From contig NZ_JAIQZB010000003.1 of the NCBI RefSeq assembly GCF_020164555.1, forward strand, positions 1 to 64,000: a stretch of 64,000 bases of DNA. Direction: 5' to 3'. This DNA is from Salegentibacter lacus. Lineage in GTDB: Bacteria > Bacteroidota > Bacteroidia > Flavobacteriales > Flavobacteriaceae. The notes under the pieces are model-generated. The model did no database searches and was not told where the DNA came from. It saw only the letters and a list, made by a program, of their open reading frames with translations. Below are positions 44,639 through 53,369 of this stretch, one piece after another; position 1 is the stretch's first letter, and each line of letters begins with the position of its first letter. The position numbers and the translations under genes are program-made.

Positions 44639-46054
44639 ATGTTTCAAAAAATTACTTTCATAGTATTAATTTTTATTAGTGTTTCAGGTTTTACCCAGGA
44701 ACAAGTGCTTGAATTGAGTCTTGAAGAAGCTATTAGTATTGGCTTAGAAAATAATCTGGATGTAAAAAGTTCGGAGTTAAGGGAAAGTACTAGTGAATTG
44801 GAATTTAAACAAACCCGAAATAGCAGACTACCTAATCTGAATGCAAATTATAACTACGGATTGAATAACGGTAGGAGTATAGATCCTTTTACCAATTCCT
44901 ATATAGATGAAGAATTAAACTTCTCCAATGCAGGCTTGAATCTAGGCTTAAATCTCTTTAACGGATTTGAGCTCAGGAATAGAATTCAGCGAGACCGTTT
45001 TAATATGGAAGCTTCAGAAATGGAGGTTCAGCAGGCCAGGCAGGAAATGGTTCTAAATGTCACCCTTGCTTATTTTCAGGTTTTAAATAATACCGATTTG
45101 TTGGAACTTGCTAAAACAAGAAGAATAGCCACCCTTGATCAGTTGGAACGCCTTGAGACACTTAATGAAGAAGGGGAGGGGAATCCTGCCAATTATACCG
45201 ATATACGCGGTCAGCTTGCCAATGATGATGCTTCAATTACCGATGCTTTAAATAATCTAAAAGCTTCAAAACTTGAATTAAGAAGGCTTTTAAACATAGA
45301 GGCTGATCTTGTGGTTGTGGCTGGTCAATTTGATATGGAACCGAGTGATTATGAATTTTCAGCTGATGAGGTTTTCAATGAATCTCTGGAAAACCTGGCA
45401 ACCTTTAAGGCAGGTGAATTAAGGATTGAAGCTGCAAAAGAAAACGTGCAGGTATCCCGAAGTTTATATGCACCAGAAATCTCACTATTTGCCCAATTAA
45501 ACACTAATTATTCAAGTCTAGCCCGGCTTTTTAATGAAACGGGGGCATCGATTGTTGAAACAGGAGAGTTTGTAAACGTAGGGGATAATAGTTATTCGGT
45601 AATGGAAGAGCAAACGAATTTTATGGAAGAGCAAATTCCATATCAGGATCAATTAATCAATAATTTAAATTCCAATATTGGGGTATCGCTAAGCATCCCA
45701 ATTTTCAATGGGTTTAGGGCAAAAAATACTGTAGCATTACGAAAGATCGAATTAGAGGAGCAAAAAGTTGCCTATCAAAGGACTAAAAATGAGTTTGAAC
45801 AAGCCATTCGTGAAGCTTATAGCGATATGAAAACTGCCTTAAATCGTTATTCAATATATAAAGAGCAGGTATCGGCATATTCCGAATCATTTCGTGTCAA
45901 TGAAATTCGTTTTAACAGCGGGGTTTCTAATATAGTAGAATATATAATCAGTAAGAACAATCTTGATAACGCACGAATAAACCTGTCCAATGCTCGATAT
46001 GAATACGTATTCAGAACAAAAATCCTGGATTATTATAGAGGATTATCAATTTAA
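44639..46054 (+). CDS. TolC-family outer-membrane channel
   Basis: The 471-residue protein, started at ATG 44639 (a longer frame overlaps the ATPase gene), has a signal peptide (ending VSGFTQ) and two OEP repeats of helical hairpins (LELSLEEAISIGLENN; LNLGLNLFNGFELRNRI; SIPIFNGFRAKNTVALRKI). It should complete an adaptor/ATPase/permease/channel tripartite exporter. Last gene of the operon. Confidence 0.93.
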   Translation: MFQKITFIVLIFISVSGFTQEQVLELSLEEAISIGLENNLDVKSSELRESTSELEFKQTRNSRLPNLNANYNYGLNNGRSIDPFTNSYIDEELNFSNAGLNLGLNLFNGFELRNRIQRDRFNMEASEMEVQQARQEMVLNVTLAYFQVLNNTDLLELAKTRRIATLDQLERLETLNEEGEGNPANYTDIRGQLANDDASITDALNNLKASKLELRRLLNIEADLVVVAGQFDMEPSDYEFSADEVFNESLENLATFKAGELRIEAAKENVQVSRSLYAPEISLFAQLNTNYSSLARLFNETGASIVETGEFVNVGDNSYSVMEEQTNFMEEQIPYQDQLINNLNSNIGVSLSIPIFNGFRAKNTVALRKIELEEQKVAYQRTKNEFEQAIREAYSDMKTALNRYSIYKEQVSAYSESFRVNEIRFNSGVSNIVEYIISKNNLDNARINLSNARYEYVFRTKILDYYRGLSI

Positions 46055-46297
46055 ATCTGATTTGAATGGGATTACAGCAGCAAGTAAAAATAGAAGCGAA
46101 CGAAGTGCTGCAAGCCCCAAATCTACCAGAACTAATACTATTTTGTGTGATGGGAATAATAGACTACAGGAGACTCAATTCATAAAAGTGTACAAGTAGT
46201 GATTTTTATGTATTGAAAGACTATAATTGGAACCAGGTCTTTCCAGTTTGGAAAAGGCAGAATCACAAACAGTAACTGTTTCTATTTCCCAGTTAGT

Positions 46298-46337
46298 GCC
46301 TACAATTCATTTGATGATCATCAAATGAATTGTAGGC
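46298..46337. terminator. 40-bp perfect palindrome between convergent genes
   Basis: A 20-bp arm beginning GCCTACAATTCATT is followed without a loop by its exact reverse complement. It lies between the convergent ends of the TolC-like gene (46054) and the OmpR-type regulator (46436), the expected place for a bidirectional terminator, but has no G/C-rich base or T-run. The remaining 46055-46435 interval holds only this and a small AAACAGT-A-ACTGTTT repeat (about 46267-46281). Confidence 0.5.
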
Positions 46338-46435
46338 GTATTCTTCATTATCGATTTCAAGAGGTTAAACTAAAATTTAATTCTTTCATTCCACTTATTT
46401 CAGAATTAATGAGGGGAAAGCTAATAATTTTTCAA

Positions 46436-47119
46436 TTATATTATCAATTTATATCCATACCCTCTTACATTAACGATCTGTATGTTTTTATCTTTGCTTA
46501 ATTTCTTCCTCAGTTTGGAAATAAAGACATCCATACTACGAGCGCTAAAGAAATCATCGTTATTCCATAATTTTTTTAAGATAAAAGATCTGTCAAGAAC
46601 TTGATTTTTGTTCTTACATAAATAGAATAAAAGTTGAGCTTCGCGGTGAGTAAGCATTTCTTTTTCTTCCTCTTTGTATGTGAGTGACTGTTTTGGAAAA
46701 TCAAAGGTATATTGGCCAATCTTTAAAATTTCTGATATCTCCTGCAATTCTTTACGATTGAGGAGATTTTGAATACGTATAATCAACTCCTCCATACTAA
46801 AAGGCTTCTTTAAATAATCATTCCCCCCAACATTAAAACCTTCTACAACATCAATTGTTTGAGACTTAGCCGTTAGAAATATTATGGGAATTTTTTCATC
46901 AATTTGCCTTATTTCTTTTGCCAGGGTAAAGCCATCTTTTTTCGGCATCATCACATCCAGGACAAGGATTTGAGGTGCCATATCCTGGTACATTAGAAGC
47001 GCTTCATAGCCGTCTTTAGCTAGGTGTATTTCAAAACCTCTGGTTTCGAGGCTTTCCTTTATGATTTGGGAAAGGGTAAGTTCATCTTCAGCGAGTAATA
47101 CTTTTATTTTCTCAGCCAT
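46436..47119 (-). CDS. OmpR-type response regulator
   Basis: The 227-residue regulator has E11/D12, phospho-acceptor D55 (ILVLDVMMPKKDG), T83 and K105 of the receiver, and a C-terminal winged helix (LTHREAQLLFYLCKN; SMDVFISKLRKKL; VRGYGYKLII). It starts 8 bp inside the end of the kinase gene, so they are co-translated. The three phased GTTAAC boxes upstream of the divergent GLPGLI operon are its probable sites. Confidence 0.93.
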   Translation of the reverse strand: MAEKIKVLLAEDELTLSQIIKESLETRGFEIHLAKDGYEALLMYQDMAPQILVLDVMMPKKDGFTLAKEIRQIDEKIPIIFLTAKSQTIDVVEGFNVGGNDYLKKPFSMEELIIRIQNLLNRKELQEISEILKIGQYTFDFPKQSLTYKEEEKEMLTHREAQLLFYLCKNKNQVLDRSFILKKLWNNDDFFSARSMDVFISKLRKKLSKDKNIQIVNVRGYGYKLII

Positions 47120-48569
47120 TTACTGGGATTGTTATAATGAAGTTGGTCTGATTATTCAGGAGGAGTTCAATGCTACCTCCGTGTTTTTCAATTATATTTT
47201 TAGAGTAATAAAGGCCTATGCCAAAGCCCTTAACGTCGTGGGTGTTTCCTTTCGGTACCCTATAGAATTTATCGAACAACTGTTCTGCCTGATGTTTAGT
47301 AAGGTTTCCTCCATTATCGCTTATACCAATCTTTACGACTTCATTAATAGAGGAAACTGAAACTTCAATTTTATCACCTCCGTATTTCACTGCGTTATCT
47401 AAAATATTATTTAGTGCATTCTCCAAGTGAAAAGCATCTGCTATAACCGAAGTTTCGTTATCTTTTGTATAAAAGGTAAACTGATTTGTTGGGGCGAGGT
47501 TTTGGTGTTTTTCGATTAAGTCTGAAAGCATCAACTCCAGGTGTACTTTCTCTTTTTTAAATTGCAGGTTGTTTCCATCAATAGTAGCTGTTTCCAATAA
47601 TTTTTCTACCATAAGTTGGAGCTTGTCAAGTTGTGCATTCGATACCTGAAGATAGTTCAGGGTTTTAACAGGATCGTTATCCTTATTAAACTTCTCAATT
47701 CCCTCCAGGGCTACTTTGGCGGTTGCGATGGGTGTTTTAAACTCGTGTGTAATATTACCGATAAGATCATTTTTAAGTTCTGCAAGTTGTTTTTGGCGAT
47801 TGATAATTTTTAAGAGGAAAAAAAGGCAACCAATGACAATAGCTATTAAGGTCCCGGAGAGAATGATACCGATTGAATTTCGCCTTATAACCGTTGGGGC
47901 TAAATTTTCATAATGTAGTTCAAATGTACTGTCTTTAGGGAGGTATGGTGAATTTATTGTAGTTTTTCCTACCTCATTACCATTTATAATATTTTTATTA
48001 TAAGACTGCGTAATACCTGTAGGACCTTGAAAAATATATGCATATTTGACATTAATGTCCAGTGATTTTAAATTCTTATCAATATAGGTATTAAGGATAG
48101 GAATTTCGAGGGTATCAGTTTTAAAAGACAGTATTACTAGTTTTGCAGGATTTTCTGAAATACCATTATCCTTAGATATTCTTGGTATTGAATCTAGATC
48201 ACGAAGTTCTGTCCCCGTGATCACGTTCATATCAGCTATTTGATTTAGATCTAAGTTGTTAAGAATATCCAGTCCTAAATTTTTATTTTCACCGGATCCC
48301 CCTAATTTTTCAATAAGACTATCTACTTTAGAATTTCTTAAAATTTGACCATCTTCAGTGGTAAAAAACTTGAAAGTATTTCTCTCTTCCATATGCATAA
48401 AATAGGAATCAATAGCTTTATTGACGCTGTTTCCAACCTCCCTGATCAATTGTTTTTCTCCAGTCTTATAATTCTTGTAATTCCAATAAAACTGAATACA
48501 TAAGGTTACTAAAATGACTATAGAGATGAAGTATAAAACATTTGTGAATTTGGCGTTTTGCATATTCAA
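47112..48569 (-). CDS. Sensor histidine kinase, EnvZ/PhoR-like
   Basis: The 485-residue protein has an N-terminal helix (about 9-27), a periplasmic sensor of about 190 residues, a second helix (IGIILSGTLIAIVIGCLFFLL), the H-box NITHEFKTPIATAK and an HATPase domain (ALNNILDNAVKYGG, ISDNGGN, VKGFGIGLYYSKNII). It is the partner of the downstream OmpR-type regulator. Divergent from the GLPGLI/barrel operon; a conserved genomic link with that module would fit a role in sensing envelope stress or the barrel's substrate. Confidence 0.92.
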   Translation of the reverse strand: MNMQNAKFTNVLYFISIVILVTLCIQFYWNYKNYKTGEKQLIREVGNSVNKAIDSYFMHMEERNTFKFFTTEDGQILRNSKVDSLIEKLGGSGENKNLGLDILNNLDLNQIADMNVITGTELRDLDSIPRISKDNGISENPAKLVILSFKTDTLEIPILNTYIDKNLKSLDINVKYAYIFQGPTGITQSYNKNIINGNEVGKTTINSPYLPKDSTFELHYENLAPTVIRRNSIGIILSGTLIAIVIGCLFFLLKIINRQKQLAELKNDLIGNITHEFKTPIATAKVALEGIEKFNKDNDPVKTLNYLQVSNAQLDKLQLMVEKLLETATIDGNNLQFKKEKVHLELMLSDLIEKHQNLAPTNQFTFYTKDNETSVIADAFHLENALNNILDNAVKYGGDKIEVSVSSINEVVKIGISDNGGNLTKHQAEQLFDKFYRVPKGNTHDVKGFGIGLYYSKNIIEKHGGSIELLLNNQTNFIITIPVNG

Positions 48570-48602
48570 AAGTAGATTATTATTGGTATGTCACCAAGTG
48601 CC

Positions 48603-48628
48603 GTTAACACACGTTAACGTTAGTTAAC
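48603..48628. promoter_or_regulatory. Three GTTAAC boxes at 10-bp spacing
   Basis: GTTAAC occurs at 48603, 48613 and 48623, exactly one helical turn apart, in the 172-bp gap between the OmpR-type pair and the GLPGLI/barrel operon. OmpR-family dimers bind such phased direct repeats. It could control one or both sides. Confidence 0.55.
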
Positions 48629-48741
48629 CATACAGAACAACTGTTTTGTGCATTTTTGATGATTAATAACCCAGGGATGAATAAGAGTTTCCTGATAAAA
48701 GAGTTCTCGAGGAGATTTCACCAATATTGAAATATTATAAA

Positions 48742-49572
48742 ATGTGGATAGTGCGTATATTTTTTATGTTATCGCTGTTTTTTACCAATAGTGTATTTTC
48801 TCAGCAACAGCCTTATGATTATAAGATTGAAGTGCTTTATAGTATGACTTCCATACCTGATAGTAATGATGTCGATAAACAAAAATCTGAGATCATGAGT
48901 TTGTTAGTAGGTAATGAACAATCTTTATTTACATCGCGACGATATATCGCGATGGACTCTGCAATGACTAGTGAACTGAAAAAAGGTAATTCATTTGGTC
49001 CATCAATGTCATTCTATGAAGAAAGGGGAACCAAAACAACAATGACAATTTTTAAAACCTCTTCCAATATTATATACTACGGTAAACCCGCCCCCTTCAT
49101 AAATAAAGTATATCAATATTATGAAAGTAAACCTATTCTAGATTGGAAAATTAAAGATGAAACTACGCTTATTTCCGGGATAGAATGTCAGAAGGCTACT
49201 GCAAGGTTTGGAGGAAGAAAATGGATAGCCTGGTTTGCACCTTCTATTGGGGTTAATGAGGGCCCCTATAAATTTAGTGGCTTACCAGGTTTAATTGTAA
49301 ATATTTATGATGAAAAAAAGCATTGGATCATGGAACTGATGCGAATTAGAAATATAGATAAAAGTTTAGATCTAAATTTCAGCAATATTAAACCAGAACT
49401 TATTGGAAGTAAGACCAGATTTTTAGAAGAGAAAAAATATAGCATGGAAAATAGATTGCAAATAATGCAATCTAAAGGTTGGACCTATGAAAAACCAATG
49501 GCTACAAGAAAAAGATTTGATAAAGAGGCAAAGGAGGATAATAACTGGATTGAATTTTTAATTTCAGAATGA
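48742..49572 (+). CDS. GLPGLI family protein (second copy)
   Basis: The 276-residue protein, started at ATG 48742 rather than the upstream TTG because the signal peptide (MWIVRIFFMLSLFFTNSVFSQ, cut to begin there) is complete, has the family hallmark KFSGLPGLIVNIYD preceded by IAWFAPSIGVNEGPY. It overlaps the barrel gene by 4 bp (ATGA). It is the chromosomal counterpart of the copy at 7393-8199. Confidence 0.9.
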   Translation: MWIVRIFFMLSLFFTNSVFSQQQPYDYKIEVLYSMTSIPDSNDVDKQKSEIMSLLVGNEQSLFTSRRYIAMDSAMTSELKKGNSFGPSMSFYEERGTKTTMTIFKTSSNIIYYGKPAPFINKVYQYYESKPILDWKIKDETTLISGIECQKATARFGGRKWIAWFAPSIGVNEGPYKFSGLPGLIVNIYDEKKHWIMELMRIRNIDKSLDLNFSNIKPELIGSKTRFLEEKKYSMENRLQIMQSKGWTYEKPMATRKRFDKEAKEDNNWIEFLISE

Positions 49573-52154
49573 TATCAAAATATCTACTATTCTTTATGGC
49601 ATTCTCCTTAGCTATTTCTTCGTATTCACAACAAATAATCTCAGGAAAAATAAAGGACTCTGCCAGTAACCCTATAAGTAATGCAAATGTTTCTTTTAAA
49701 ACAGTTGATGGCACTAGTATTTTGGGCTATACTATAACAGATAATACCGGTGATTTTGAACTGAAAATGGCTTCAGAAATAGATAGTATTATTTTAAATA
49801 TATCTCATATTAGCTTTCAACCTTTAGTTGAAAATATTAATACTAAGAACTACAAAACTGTCTTTTACCTAAAAAAACAGATTGATGCATTAGAGGAAAT
49901 AGTAGTTAAGTCACCTCCGCCCATTTATAAAAAAAGAGATACCATAAATTATAATGTGAGTGCATTTTCTGATAATAATGATAAAGCTATTAGAGACATT
50001 ATTGAAAAACTCCCTGGAATAGAAATGGATGGGGATAAAATACTGTATAACAACAGGCCTATTCAAAAGTTTTATATCAATGGGTTAGATATGCTCGAAG
50101 GAAAATACAGTCTGGCCAATGAAAACTTGCCTGCAGAGGCTGTGAAATCAGTACAGGTGGTAGAAAATGATCAGCCTATAAAAATATTAGATTCGCTAGT
50201 TTTTTCTGATCGAGCCTCTTTAAATTTAAAACTTAAAAACGACATTACAGTTACTGGAACAACTCGGGCAGGAATTGGTGGATCTCCTTTAAGTTGGGAT
50301 GTCAACACCACTCCTATGCTTTTTAGAAAAAACATCCAGGGATTAGGCTCTTATCAAGCCAATAATATAGGGAAAGGTATAGAAAAACAACTTGAAGATT
50401 TAACCGTTGAAGATTATGAAACAAATGAGAGAAAGGAATTTGTGAAGTTAGTTGGGGTTATGCCTCCTCCAATTGAAAGCAAGCGTTGGATCTTTAATAA
50501 TATTAATTTTTTAAGTACAAATTTTATAAAAAAGTTTGATAACGATTTAGAAATTAAGGGTGGGGTATCTTATTTAAATAATAATACAGATCAGTCTTCG
50601 TATTCTGAAAAAAGAATATTTACTGGAGAAAATGAAATCAGACTAAATGAAGAAATAAATACCTTTCAAAACCAGAATAATATCAAAGGCAATTTCACGC
50701 TTCATACCAATAAGAAAAGACTTTATTTTGAGAATAAATTAAGTTTTGAACACGAGGCAAATCAAGGAAAAGAATCAGTTGTCGCAAATAATTCAGATAT
50801 TTTTCAAAAAAAAGTAGACAAATATTCCATCATTAAAAACGATTTAGATTTAAAGACTTTTGTAGGAAAGAAATTAATCCAATTTAATTCTTCGAGTCAT
50901 ATAATTACCTCACCTCAGGCTTTAAATGTATCCTATTCAGATACTACTAGCGCGATTCAAAATATTGAATTAAATGACTGGCGAACCAAAAATTCGGCAA
51001 GTTTTATTGAGCGGGTTTCCAATTTCACAATAATTCCTGAAGTTGGATTTTTACTGGAAAAGAAAACTTTAAATAGCCATCTTCAAGAACAAAATGGAAA
51101 TGAAATGGATGATAATGGAAACGAAATCTCAAAAATTTCGGCAATTCCATATTTAAGTTTAGGAACTCAGTTTAATTCAAAAAACTTGAATATTGAATTA
51201 AACCTTCCATTTAGGATGACTTCGATCAAATTACTTGATGATAACGAGTTAAATAATAAGATTGATAAACTATTAATCTTTCCGCATGTTAAACTGAAAT
51301 ATGATTTAAATTCAAAATGGAGTGTAAGAATTGGCAGTGGTTTCAGTCAAATTTTTAGTGAAATAGATCAATTATATAGTAGTCCCATTTTAGTGAATTA
51401 CAGGAATATTCAAAGGTTTCCTTCGAATCTTAGGGGTACTAAAATTTTAGATAGTTATTTATCTTCTTCGTTTAAAAATCCATTAAAAGGAACGTTTATA
51501 GATTTTTCCTTGTCTAATTTAGAGCGGTTTAGAGATTTTACTCCATCATATACTATAAACGAGAACGGTTTTTATCGTTTTAATCTAATTGATGTACCAA
51601 GTCAACAATCATCTTTTAAGTTTAATTCCAATTTGGGTAAATTTTTAAGAAAATCAAAAACGGTTTTAAAACTCAAAAATTCGGTTAGTTTTGATTCTTC
51701 TAGGGAAAAATTGGATAGCCAGGAAAATAATATTGAAAATTATACCTATAGTGTAGGATTACAAGTTAATAACACTTTATTAGAATGGTTGGTAGTGGAT
51801 TTTGAAAATCGATTTCTCTATTCCAAAAAATATATTGATGGGGATGAAAGAACTTCATATTCCTTGCAAGAATATAATTTTGATTTAAGCATAATGCCTT
51901 ATGAAGGTCATCTAGTTTCCTTCAACCAGAATTACACTATTAATCAATTTCAAAATTCAACAAGCTCCTATTTTGCAGATTTAGAATATCAAATTCAGGT
52001 TCCTGAATGGGATATTGAACTTGAATTAGGATTACAGAATATTTTCAATGAAAAAGAATATATTTCACTTTTCAACACTGATTTTTCTGTTGTTGAAAAT
52101 ATTACTCATCTGCGACCAAGGCTCATTTTTATAGGTCTTGATCTAAAATTTTAA
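49569..52154 (+). CDS. TonB-dependent-receptor-like barrel with carboxypeptidase-regulatory domain (second copy)
   Basis: The 861-residue paralogue of 8217-10868. Signal peptide (ending SSYSQ), carboxypeptidase-regulatory-like domain (ISGKIKDSASNPISNANV, about 22-105), plug-like region (IRDIIEKLPGIEMDGD, FYINGLDMLEGKYSLANENL) and long barrel ending DLKF. Translationally coupled to the GLPGLI gene. The plug motif is more typical than in copy 1. Confidence 0.9.
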   Translation: MISKYLLFFMAFSLAISSYSQQIISGKIKDSASNPISNANVSFKTVDGTSILGYTITDNTGDFELKMASEIDSIILNISHISFQPLVENINTKNYKTVFYLKKQIDALEEIVVKSPPPIYKKRDTINYNVSAFSDNNDKAIRDIIEKLPGIEMDGDKILYNNRPIQKFYINGLDMLEGKYSLANENLPAEAVKSVQVVENDQPIKILDSLVFSDRASLNLKLKNDITVTGTTRAGIGGSPLSWDVNTTPMLFRKNIQGLGSYQANNIGKGIEKQLEDLTVEDYETNERKEFVKLVGVMPPPIESKRWIFNNINFLSTNFIKKFDNDLEIKGGVSYLNNNTDQSSYSEKRIFTGENEIRLNEEINTFQNQNNIKGNFTLHTNKKRLYFENKLSFEHEANQGKESVVANNSDIFQKKVDKYSIIKNDLDLKTFVGKKLIQFNSSSHIITSPQALNVSYSDTTSAIQNIELNDWRTKNSASFIERVSNFTIIPEVGFLLEKKTLNSHLQEQNGNEMDDNGNEISKISAIPYLSLGTQFNSKNLNIELNLPFRMTSIKLLDDNELNNKIDKLLIFPHVKLKYDLNSKWSVRIGSGFSQIFSEIDQLYSSPILVNYRNIQRFPSNLRGTKILDSYLSSSFKNPLKGTFIDFSLSNLERFRDFTPSYTINENGFYRFNLIDVPSQQSSFKFNSNLGKFLRKSKTVLKLKNSVSFDSSREKLDSQENNIENYTYSVGLQVNNTLLEWLVVDFENRFLYSKKYIDGDERTSYSLQEYNFDLSIMPYEGHLVSFNQNYTINQFQNSTSSYFADLEYQIQVPEWDIELELGLQNIFNEKEYISLFNTDFSVVENITHLRPRLIFIGLDLKF

Positions 52155-52250
52155 TATGTTGTGTAACACTATTAGATTTTATAATATAGAAAAAAATATA
52201 CCAGTGCATTTAATTACATATTGCCTGCAAGATTAACTAAATCAATAATT

Positions 52251-52568
52251 ATGAAACAAATAAAGAGATTGTGTTTTTTTCTGAGCATTATAAGCGTTGC
52301 TATTAGCTGCGAGACAGAGACTGAAATTTGCGACAAGGGAGAGCCCGCAAAGTTATATTATACGCCTGACTGTGCAACAATCAACGGATATATAGTACTG
52401 GAAGATAGTAATAAAACCTTTGTTTTTCAACACGAAATCGATGAACAATTTCAGAAAACTGAAATCAATGTCTGTGTACAGTATGAAATTGAAACAGAGC
52501 CTATACCACTGACAGCTGAGTGCACACAAGCTGATGTAATTATTATTACTTCTCTTCAAAATAGGTGA
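52251..52568 (+). CDS. Small cysteine-containing lipoprotein
   Basis: The 105-residue protein starts at ATG 52251 (a longer frame from 52221 has no support) and has a lipobox AISC. The mature part has cysteines in EICDKGE, TPDCATI, NVCVQYE and AECTQAD: four that could form two disulfides. No family is recognised. Confidence 0.65.
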   Translation: MKQIKRLCFFLSIISVAISCETETEICDKGEPAKLYYTPDCATINGYIVLEDSNKTFVFQHEIDEQFQKTEINVCVQYEIETEPIPLTAECTQADVIIITSLQNR

Positions 52569-52703
52569 AACAGTGATAATTACTTTCAATTTTTGAAGGA
52601 CCGGAGAAAAAAAATCTCTTTGGCAGATTTAGAAATATTTTAATTATTTCAGTAAAAAAGTCAATCCTATTGGAGCAGAATATATAGTAATTAGGAAAAA
52701 TAA

Positions 52704-53360
52704 TTATAAATATCCCAGCTGCCTTGCTTTGTCTAAAATTTCTCTATCGCCCCCGCGATTGATTCCAAAGACTTCTTTGATTCTACGTTTTCTTTTTTCT
52801 ATGGCTCCCAGGGATAAAGGGATATAATCTACAAGGTGACTGGTTTTAGTCCCTTTAGACAATTGAAAGATTATACGGCGATCATAATCGTCTAGAACTG
52901 AATCTTGATTTTGCTGTTTATTTAATTTTTTGATGGTTTCACTGTAATATTTTTCACCGTTCATTACTCCTTTTACAGCCTCAACCAATTCCAAAGGCAT
53001 CACTTCACTTTTAATAAGAAATGAGTCTGGATTGACATTCTCTATGATATTTGTCAAACGTATTTTCTCACTAAACATAGTAAGAATAATTATTTTAGTG
53101 CTAAGAAATTTTTGTCTTATGAATACTCCGAGATCTTCACCCGACAAAATTTTTCCATTAGCGCAAGGAGGGATTTTTATGTCTAGAAGGACGATATCAT
53201 AATTTGATCCAGGCCTTTCAAGTTTAGAAATTGCAGTATCACAATTAGTGGCAGTATCTATTTCCAGGTTAAAATCTTTTTCCTGTAACAACGTGTTTTT
53301 ATAACCTTCAAGGATCATTGGATGATCATCCACCATAAGGATCGATAAAGTGTTTTTCAT
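52704..53360 (-). CDS. NarL-like response regulator (copy 2)
   Basis: The 218-residue regulator: receiver (ILMVDDHPMILEGY; phospho-Asp in VLLDIKIPP; ILSGEDLGVFIRQ) and C-terminal HTH (YDRRIIFQLSKGTKTSHLVD; SLGAIEKRKRRIK). It lies 9 bp after its kinase gene. Paralogous to the regulators at 27718 and 60001. Confidence 0.92.
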   Translation of the reverse strand: MKNTLSILMVDDHPMILEGYKNTLLQEKDFNLEIDTATNCDTAISKLERPGSNYDIVLLDIKIPPCANGKILSGEDLGVFIRQKFLSTKIIILTMFSEKIRLTNIIENVNPDSFLIKSEVMPLELVEAVKGVMNGEKYYSETIKKLNKQQNQDSVLDDYDRRIIFQLSKGTKTSHLVDYIPLSLGAIEKRKRRIKEVFGINRGGDREILDKARQLGYL

Positions 53361-53369
53361 AATAAAATT

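Noticed and set aside
45990-46199. 69-codon frame at the end of the TolC-like gene
   Set aside because: It overlaps the TolC-like gene in another frame and has no ribosome site or protein features.
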